Assembly (NCBI RefSeq): GCF_003385235.1
Contig: NZ_PQIA01000061.1
Coordinates: forward strand, 1 to 50,781
Source of the DNA: Amycolatopsis circi
GTDB lineage: Bacteria > Actinomycetota > Actinomycetes > Mycobacteriales > Pseudonocardiaceae
DNA: 50,781 bases
Reading direction: 5' to 3'
This document shows, one piece after another, positions 39,731 through 48,700 of this stretch. A model generated the notes under the pieces. It saw only the letters and a program-made list of their open reading frames with translations. It had not been told where the DNA came from and did no database searches. The translations under genes and the position numbers were made by a program. Numbering within the stretch: the stretch's first letter is position 1; each line of letters starts with the position of its first letter.

Positions 39731-42700
39731 TCACCCATGGCGGGGACTCCCGTCCGCCAGTCCGGCCAGTTCAGCGGCTTGGCGGGCGGCCGCCGCGCGT
39801 TCCTCCGCCTGGTACCGGCGGATGGCGGCAGCCGTGTGCCAGCGGTCCAGCCACCCCAGGCCGACGACGCTCAGGCGGTGCAAGGTCGGTCGCGTCCTCG
39901 GGCCGTCGAGAGCATTCCGCAGGGCAGTACGGAACGCGTCCGCGGACAGGTCTTCCGTGGCCAGTTTCTGGATGACGGCGGCCAGGTCGCGGGCGTAGCC
40001 GTCGGGGTTCGGGTGGTCGGCGAGCCGGGCGATCTCTTCGAGCAGCAAGGCCCGGCCACCGGGGGCGTTCAGGACGGCGTCCGGGGCGCCGTGCCGGTCC
40101 AGGACCTCGACTGCCTCGGCGATTCGCGTGACGTCCGCGCCGTCGCGGGTTGCTTTGGCCAGGTCGGAGAGCACCGCGGCGGCGTCCGGTTTGCCCAGCA
40201 ACGTGTCGGTCACGCCGTGCAGGTGCAAGACGGCATGCTGCTCGGTGAGGTCGTCGTGGAGCGCGGCCAGTTCACGCGCGGCGGTCCAGATCAGATCCGG
40301 CCGTTCGTGCCGGGCGACGTCCTCGGCGATCGACGCCGCCGATTCGCCGCGGCCGAGTTCCGCGAGGACCCAGCCGAGGAGCTTGGCGGTGCCGTCCCGG
40401 TCGCTCAGCGCGATCGGCCCGGCTGGCGGCGTCGGGCGGAACCACCAGCGGTGCGTCGCGGTTCGCACCAGTTCTTCGAGCAACAGATCCGCATCGGCGG
40501 TGCCGCTGAGCAAGTAGTCGGCCGTCGGGTGTTCGGCGGCTGACAGCCGGACGGTGACCGCGTCGGCTGGGCGGTCGGTGCCGTCGGTGCGCAACTGCTC
40601 AGTGAAGGCTCGGGTTGCGGTCGCGTCGGTGGTCAGGAAAGACACTCCATTAGGGACGGACACATTGGACGGTGAGTAGTGCATCCCCACAGTGCGGCCG
40701 TTGTGCGTCCAGGGCTGCGGCGTCCCAGGTGCCGGGCCGTCGTCCAGGCCTCGGAACACTCGCGGAGTGGGTACCGACATCTCGACGCCTGTGCGGAAAG
40801 AGATCCTGACACGACCGTCTCCTTCGGACACTCGGATCTTCACTGGGACGCGGTCCAGCACGTCGGCGCCCAAGGCGTCGGCGAGATGCCCGGCCAGATC
40901 GCGTGCCGCGGCGGTCGCGTTCGCTCGGCCGTCCGGTCCGGTTCCGGTGACCTCGATCGGCGGCACCGGGCCATCGGTCGAACGAAGACGGGAGATCAGG
41001 TTTTCCAGCGGTGTATCTGCCACCAGGACGGCGTCGGCGGCCTGCATCGTGGCGGCGCGCTGGACTTCGCCCAAGTGGTAGTGCACGCGGCTGTCGTCGA
41101 TAGCCAACAGCGCGCGGGCAGCTGGCGGCAGCGGAACGTCGTGTATCTCGCCGGTGTAACTGCTGCGGTCGGTCACTGTACGCACGAGAGCGGACAGATC
41201 CGGGTCGGCCGCGATATAGGACAACGCCGCATGCCACACCAGGTCCGGATTGGCGTGTCGGCGGACGGCGGGCTCGACGGCGGTCAGATGCAGGTCGCCG
41301 TCCCGGTTGTGCAGGCCGCGCACCAGCGTCTGGATCACGCGCTGGGTCAGTTCCAGCGTCTCGAACCGGTCCGACAGCGGGGCCGGATCGCCCTGCGGCG
41401 GCAGGAGCCAGCTGTGGTCGCTGTTCATCCGGATCTCCGTCATGCCCGGAAGTTCGAGCGCGGAGTTCAGGCCGATCCGCCGGGCCGTTTCGGTCATCGC
41501 GACCGGACCCGAGCGGTACATCACCGACTGCCGGTGCACCCGGCCCATCGGCGTGGCGAAGAAACCCTGGCCTAGCGAGTCGACTTCGCGCGGCATCAGG
41601 TTCGCTTGCGTCTGCCCGTAGTTGTCCCGCAGCTGGTCCAAATAGGACGCGGCGAACGGGTGTCCTTTCGACATGGTGAACGCCGAGTTCGCGATGTTCC
41701 CGCCGACCCGGTGCACCGCGTAACCGGTGTCGGACTCGACGGCGCGGACGACGTCGTCCAGGCCGTGCACGACGTTGTCGCCGTCGGTGTAGAGGCCGCC
41801 GAACCGGTGCATCAGCTCGAGCCGCAGGATGTCGCTCGCCGCCGCGTAGCCCGGGCCGGTCTGTTTGGCCAGCTCGGACAGGTAGAACTCCTGCGTCCGC
41901 ATGGGGTGCTCGCTGGTGAACACTTCGTCCACATTGGCCAGTTGGATGCGATGCTCCGTCGCCCATCGCAGCATGTCCCGGACGTCGTGCAGCGGATCCG
42001 GGCCCTCTTCCGGGGCTGCGGTGGTCAACGCCAGTTCGGTCTGCCAGCGCGGCACGTCCGTCCACAGTATCGGGACGATGCCGTCGCCGAGCCGGTCCGC
42101 GGCGTCGCCGAAGTTCCGGCGGAAGGTGTGCATGGTGCCGGTGTCTTTCAGCGGGCCGCCCAGCCAGATGGCGTGCATCAGCAGCGGCGTCGAGGTGGTC
42201 TTGGCGAGCGGTTCGACGTCGCCGGGCGCCCACTTGGCCAGTTGGTCGTCCGGGCGCTCCTTCTCCAAGGTCCAATCGCGATTGTCGTCCAAGTTCGCGG
42301 GATCAAAGTGTTCGCTGCTCCGCTGGTAGCCCTTGGTGAGGTCCAGCAGGTCCAGGAAGCTGATGCCCTGTCCGGCGGTGAGGTTGCGGAAGTCGTGCCC
42401 GCGCAGGAATTCCGGCGGTTCGGGGGCGCGGTACAGGCCGAACAGGTCCGGTCCCAGCAGCGGCGCTGGCGGCGGGTTGTTGACGGCGGTCTGCCGCAGG
42501 TCCGACACCAGGTCTTCCGGCGAGGAGTAGTGGTGTTCCTCGGCTCGTGGCGCGGTGTCTGTTGTGGACGGTACTGGGGAATCGCCGAAGGTGCGGAAAT
42601 GACCACCATCGGTGACCGCGGTGAATCCGTGCGTCGCGCCGATCGCCTTGCCCAGGGTCGCCGAATCCCGGCCGAACAACGCGGGCTTCGTCGGGGCGTG

Positions 42701-45700
42701 CACTGTGGACGGTCCGCCGAGTTCGCTGAGTGCGCGCTGGAAGTCGTGGGCCAGACCACCCGGACCGTCGGTCTGGCCGGTGCTGCACGCGATGAGCGTG
42801 ACCGAAGGGGATTGGGCCAGCGGAGCGGCTTGGGCCACGATCCGGGCGAACGTATCGCCGTCGACCCGCACCGTCCGGCCGCCCAGCAGGGTCACCTTGA
42901 CCGACTGCTCGCGGCCATGGGCGAAGACGAAGAGGGAGTCGTCGTCCCACGGAGCCGCGGTCTGGTCGGCCCATTCGCCGAACCGGCGTCCGGAGAGTTC
43001 CGGGGTGGCACCGGTCTCGTTGGCCTGCTTCAACAGCGGGTCGAACTTGTCCGGCGTCGCGCCTTCCGGAAGCGTGCTGACCTTTCCGGAGTTGTGGGCG
43101 ACCCATTCTCGTTCGACGCTCTCGGTGTGCTCATTCGCCGGGAGGAACGAGACGGCGCGTACCCGGCCGGAGCTGTCGGTGATCTTCCGGACCTGGATCT
43201 CGGCCGGGTCGAAGCTGTACGGGCGATCGGTGTCGGTGTCCAAACCGGACACGGTGTCGTTCGCCTCGACAGTGCCTTCGCGGTGCTGCTCCGGGGTTGT
43301 CTCCGGCGGACGCGGCCAGGCGTGCGCAGCTAGTTGGTTGTCCACATCGGACTTGGCCTGCCACCACTTGCGCAGGGCTTCGTCGGCTTTCTCCCGGGCT
43401 TCCTGGATCCGGTTGTTCGCGTCGTCCTGCCGCGCGGAGTGGTCGGTGTGATTGTTGCGGTACTCGTCCAGCACGGCCAGGATCTCGGCGGCGCGGTCCT
43501 GCGCCGTCTGCCGCTGCTGGACCAGTTCGGCCTGCTCGTTCCGGATCTGCTGGACCTGGCGTTGCGTGTCCCACGCGCGCGCGACCAGATCGCTTTGCGC
43601 GACAGAACCCGGTTCTTCGCCGAGAGCGAGCGAAAGAAGCTGTTCGTCGAGTTCGTTGAGCCGAGTGATTTCGTCGTTGCCCGCGCGCAGAGCCTGGCCC
43701 ACGTCGCGGGCCTCGTTCTGCGCCGTCTGCACCGCTTGCCGCATCTGCTGCACCGGGTTGTTGTCGACCGGGAGGTTCAGCCCGCGGGCACCGTCGGTCG
43801 CAGTGCGCACATTGTCGTTTTCGGACAGCCACGCGTCATCGAAATCGCGCTGCGCCTTCTCCAGTTCCTCTTCTGCGGTGCGCCAATCCTCGGCGGCTTT
43901 CTTCACGTTGTCTTGTGCCGAAGAGAGAGTCTCGGGCAACGGCTGGCCGAGCGACTGCTCCAGGTCAGTTTCGCTCATCCGCGTCCGCGAAGACTGCGGC
44001 ACTCGCACTTCGACGGCAGCGGTCTTGCCGTCGATCGTCGCGACGACCCGGTACTCGACGTCCAACCCGACCAGTCCGGTCCGGCCCTTGTCCTTGCCGA
44101 CGACGGAACGCTGCGCGGCGGCGGTGCTGGACGACGGATCGTTCTGGCCGACCGGGCCGCGCACGTCAACCCCGCCCCAGGCGTGTGTGTTCCGGCCGGG
44201 GTCGGTGATTCCGCCGGTGCCGATGTTGCCCTGCTGCTCGCCGGTGACGGTTTCCTTGGCCTCGCCAGTGAAAGTGGATCCGGATTGATCCGAACGCTCC
44301 AATTTCACCGAATCGCTCAGCCCGACCAGATCCGGTTTCACCACGCGGGTATAGACCTGCACCGAGGCGTGGCTGCTGCCGGTCAACGCGGAGGAGTGCA
44401 GGTCCGGGATCGCGAACGGTTTGCCGACCATGTCCGGCAGATGCGCCTGCAGCGTCTCGTTGGTGATCGAGGACGAGAGCGTGTTGTGCGCGCCGGTCCC
44501 GGGGCCGGTGAGGCCGTTGCCCGCGCCGGCCAGCCGCAAAGCACGGATCGCGGCGGCTCGTACGTCCGCGGCGCCGCGGAGCCCTTCGACAGTCGACGAC
44601 TTCGGCAGGGGACCGAAACCTTCCTGCTGCCAGGCGGCGAGACGGTCCGGAGTGGACTCCGCGGCGTTGAGTTCCGTGGTCCGCGATCCGTACAGCTTGG
44701 TGTGGTACTGCTCGTCGCCGGAGATCTTGTGATCGTCCGCGGACGACCGCGACGTCACGGTCGCCTCCTGCGAAGCGACCGGGTAGGTGTGCCCGTCCCT
44801 GGCGACAACCAATTCGAACTGGAACTGGTGCTGGTACCGCGCCGACGGTCCGCTGGAGGACGAGGTCAGCGCCGTGGTCGTGGTCTTGTTCTCGACCGTC
44901 TGGTCGCTCTTCGCGCGCGTTCCGGAAGCTCCGAGGTACGCGCCGTCGTAGCCGCTGACTTTGGGCTGGCTGTCCTGGAACAGGCCGCGGCCGGCGCCGC
45001 GGATCTGTCCGCCGTAGGACGAACCGTGACCGGAATTCTCTTTGTCCGTGCGGGTCGCGTTGGCGACGTGGTCGACCTCGGTGCCGTCGTGCTTCACGTC
45101 GAGGAACTGTGTGTCGAGGATCTTCGCTTTGAGCAGCAACTGGTAATTGTCGGTCCAGAGCACGCCCGGATCCTGAGCCAGCAAGGACACGCCACCGTCC
45201 AGCGCACCGTCCACAAGGGAGGTGACTGCTTCCGGAGAGGCGGTGTCGAGCGTCCGCTGGAGGTTGTTCACCGAATCGTCCAGCACGGATTTCGGCAGCA
45301 GTTTGTCGCCGAGCTTTCCGAGCTGCTGCCTGGCGTCCTGCACCAGCTTCGCCAGGTTGGGAGCGTCTTCCAGCACCGCAGAGCCGAGTGAGCTGGACTT
45401 GCCGCCGACCATCGGCGGAGCGGAAAGCTTGCCCGGGGCCGGGTTTCGCGGCGCGACGGGAGGCAGCAGCCCTTCCGCACGAGCCTCGTCTTCGGTCATC
45501 GCAACGAAGACCGAGCCCGGCAGGTGAACGTCCGCGCCCGCCCGCGAAATCGATCCGTTGATCAGGCCTTCCTGACGGCTTTCCGCGATCAGCCGGACAT
45601 TTGTGTCGTATTGCACCAAGACTGTGCGACTGTCCGAAGAGGACCGGTTGGTGTGATCGATGCTAGCGGTGACCTCATGGGACGAACCGGAACTGCGCTG

Positions 45701-48700
45701 CCACGGACTCCACTTCGCGGTGCCGAACAGCTGGCCTTGGCCGTGCGTGTCGGTGCCGGTGGGCCGGACGGTGAGGCCGAGCTGCACGTTGGCTTCGATG
45801 GATTGTTTGTGCGAGCCTTCGTAACTGGCCTTCGAACCGCCGGAGTACGTCCGGTCGCCGCCGCCGGTTTCGGAGACCGCGACGAGTTTCGGATTGCTCA
45901 GCGAGATGCCCATGCCGAGGCCGCCGACCCGGTCAGCGACGCGGCGTTCGTAGCGGAATCCGTTCGCCGTCACGCCTTGTTTCAGCAGCTTCGGCGTCAA
46001 TCCGCGGAAGTTCTCCGGCGAGAAGATTCGATCCACACGGGCGCGTGCTTCGCTGCCGGACAGTCCGAGCACGGCGTCGCCGCCGGCTGCGCGCTGGAGT
46101 TGGCGCAGCGCCTCGTCGCGCAGGGCCTCGGTGTTGGCGAATGCCTCCACGTGCAGGAACTTCGGCGTCGTCTGGTTCTGCTGCTGGGTCAGCAGGTCGT
46201 CGATGCTCGGGGTTTCGTTCGGCGTCATCGAAACGACGCCCGGCTTGCCCGGCGCGAATTCGGACGGGTCCTTGGTCAGCGCGGCGCCGTCGTTGATCCA
46301 CAAATCGACTTTGCCGGAGATGGGCGGCAAATCGGGGTCGCCGGTTTTGGCCACAGTGGACACCTTCGGCGTGATCCGGAACGGCGACCCGGGCGTCAGC
46401 CGCCGCACCCACGGCCGGTTGCGGGTGTAGCTGGTGATCTCGACCTCGAACTCGACGTCGTGCTCGAAGACCTGCGAATCCGGGCTGCCGCCCTTGCCGG
46501 TCGTCGTGGTCACCGTCGGGCCGCCGGAGTTCTTCCAGGTCCGGTTGTCCGAGTACTGCAGCGGGCTGACGGTCGGGCTGATGCCGAGGTTCGCGACCGT
46601 CGTGCCGCCCGGAACGATCACCCGGCCTTCGAGACCGGCCGACCAGCCTCGTTCGGTGGTGGTCGCGCTGGTCAGCGACGGACTCGTTTCGTTGCTGTTC
46701 TTGACCGAACGGCCGTCCGCCTGACCGAGATGGCGACCCGGGCCGGGCTTCGCCTTCACCGTCACGTTGAGGTATTCGTCGGTGAACAGCCCGCGCCGCT
46801 TCAGTTGCGCGGAAACGCCTTGCGTGAACAGACTGTCCATTTTGCCGCGCAGCGAAGCGGCCGAGAACTTGGACGTGATCTTCCGCAGGTTCGCGAACCG
46901 TTCGGCGATGTCCCGGCTGGAGCCTTGTTTGTCGCTCTGGAATTGATCCCAGCGCGGCAGGAACTTGTCCGCGCCGGGCAGGTTCCGCAGCGCGTTTTCG
47001 ATCTGCGGCTGGACGCGGGTCGCCGGCTCGAATGATCCAGGCCGAGCGGTGCCTGCCGCCACAGCCGCCGCCAGATACGGCGGTTCGTAGCGCGCGCCGA
47101 CGTCTTTGAACTTCGTCGGGGTGTTCTTCGGAACCGGCAGGCCCTGGGCTTTCGCTTCGGGCAGGCCCATTCGCGTGTAAGAAGTGGCCTGTACGGTGGT
47201 CTTTTCACCGGTTGAGGTGGTCACTTCGAGATCGGCGGTGACCTTGTACAGGCCGATGTCTCCCTTCGCGTTCACTGTGGACTTGTTGGTGAAGCTGGTG
47301 CCGCTGGTGGACTGCTGGTTGACCTTCCGGGAGTAGCTGCCGCTGACCCCGGCGACGCCACCGGCGGTACCGGGCACATAGGACCCGCCGCCGAAGATCG
47401 CGTTTACCTCCCCTCCGTACTTGGAGGAGACGGTGGTGCTTCCGCCGTTCACCGCGGAATCGTTGAACCGCAGTTCGCTGTCGCCAGGAATCGTGCCGAG
47501 GTATTCGACGTTCGTTGGCCGCACCGCCAGCTGCACGGCGTCGCGATGCGCGCCGTGAGGGCTGAGCAGGTCGTTCGACACCACCGGGCTGCCCTGCATC
47601 GCGGTGCCGAGCATACTGCGCACCCCGCCGCGGCTGAGGAATTCCCGCAGCGAGGTACGGCCCGGCGCGCCGAATTTCGTCACCGAGGGATGCAGGTTCT
47701 TGCTTACTTGATCGAATAGCGCGTTCTCGTCGAAGTCGACTGCTTCCGGCGAGAGGAACTCGATCTTCTTGGCCCAGTCCGGTTTAGGCTCCGCGGGCCC
47801 GACGGTCTGTTCTTGTTTGAGGTTGGCCAGGTCAGTGGAGAGAACCAGTCCAACGTGGCCGTCCACAGTGGATCCGACCAGACCGCCGGTTTCGTTGCGC
47901 ACCGTGATCCGGTAGGTCACCGGAGCGTCGGCCTTCTGCATGTCGCCGGCGGTGCGGATCACGCGCTGTTCGGTGCCGGTTGTGGTGCCGGTGTGCTCCG
48001 CGGACGGGCTGGCGAGTTGCGCGGTGCCGCCGACCGAGGCGTACGGACCAGCGGGGAACATCCCGAAGTACGAGCTGCCGACGACTTTCGCGGTGGTGTC
48101 GGTGTTCGGGCTCGCGTGGGTGGTCTTGACCTCGTTCTTGACGTCGCCGATGGTCGGCTGCGGGAGTTTCGTGATCTGGTCGGCGTTGACCGCATTGAAG
48201 TCCGGCTCCGCGGTGACGTGCACCTCGTACCACTTCTCGCCGACTCGCACCATCGACTTGCGGCCGTCGCCCATAAAGGACTCGAACTCGGGGCCGGACA
48301 GGGAATCGGTGATAGCGTCGATGCCGCGCGGTTGCGGCGGGTTCTGCTGTTTCGGGTTCAGACGACGGATCAGGTTTTCGATGCCGGTGCCGACGTCTTT
48401 CGCGCCGCGGACGTCGACCGGGACCACTGAGCCGAGCGCTTTGCCGTCGCGGACGAACTCGGGCAGCCGCTCGGAGAAGGGACGGTTGTCGGGTTGCTCC
48501 TCGGTTTGCTCGTCCGCGACCAGTACCGCGTAGTGCTGCGGTGTCTGGTTCTGCTCGGAGTTCGGGTCCTGCGGGGCTTTGATGGGGGTGTGCAGGTTCG
48601 GCTTGCCGTCCGGCTCGGGCTGTGAATGGTGGCTTTCCTGGTGCGGCGGCGGATTCGGCGCCGGGGCGTCGCCGAGGTGGTGGTCGCGGATGTTCGCGGT

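Noticed and set aside
40200..40800. ADP-ribosyltransferase-like reading of VFRGLDDGP followed by GVSFLTTDATATRAF near the giant protein's C-terminus
   Set aside because: The Arg-Ser-Glu order of that fold could not be traced; too weak to report as a domain.
45524..47035. 503-codon plus-strand frame inside the giant effector gene
   Set aside because: Shadow of a GC-rich gene; no start signal or family feature.
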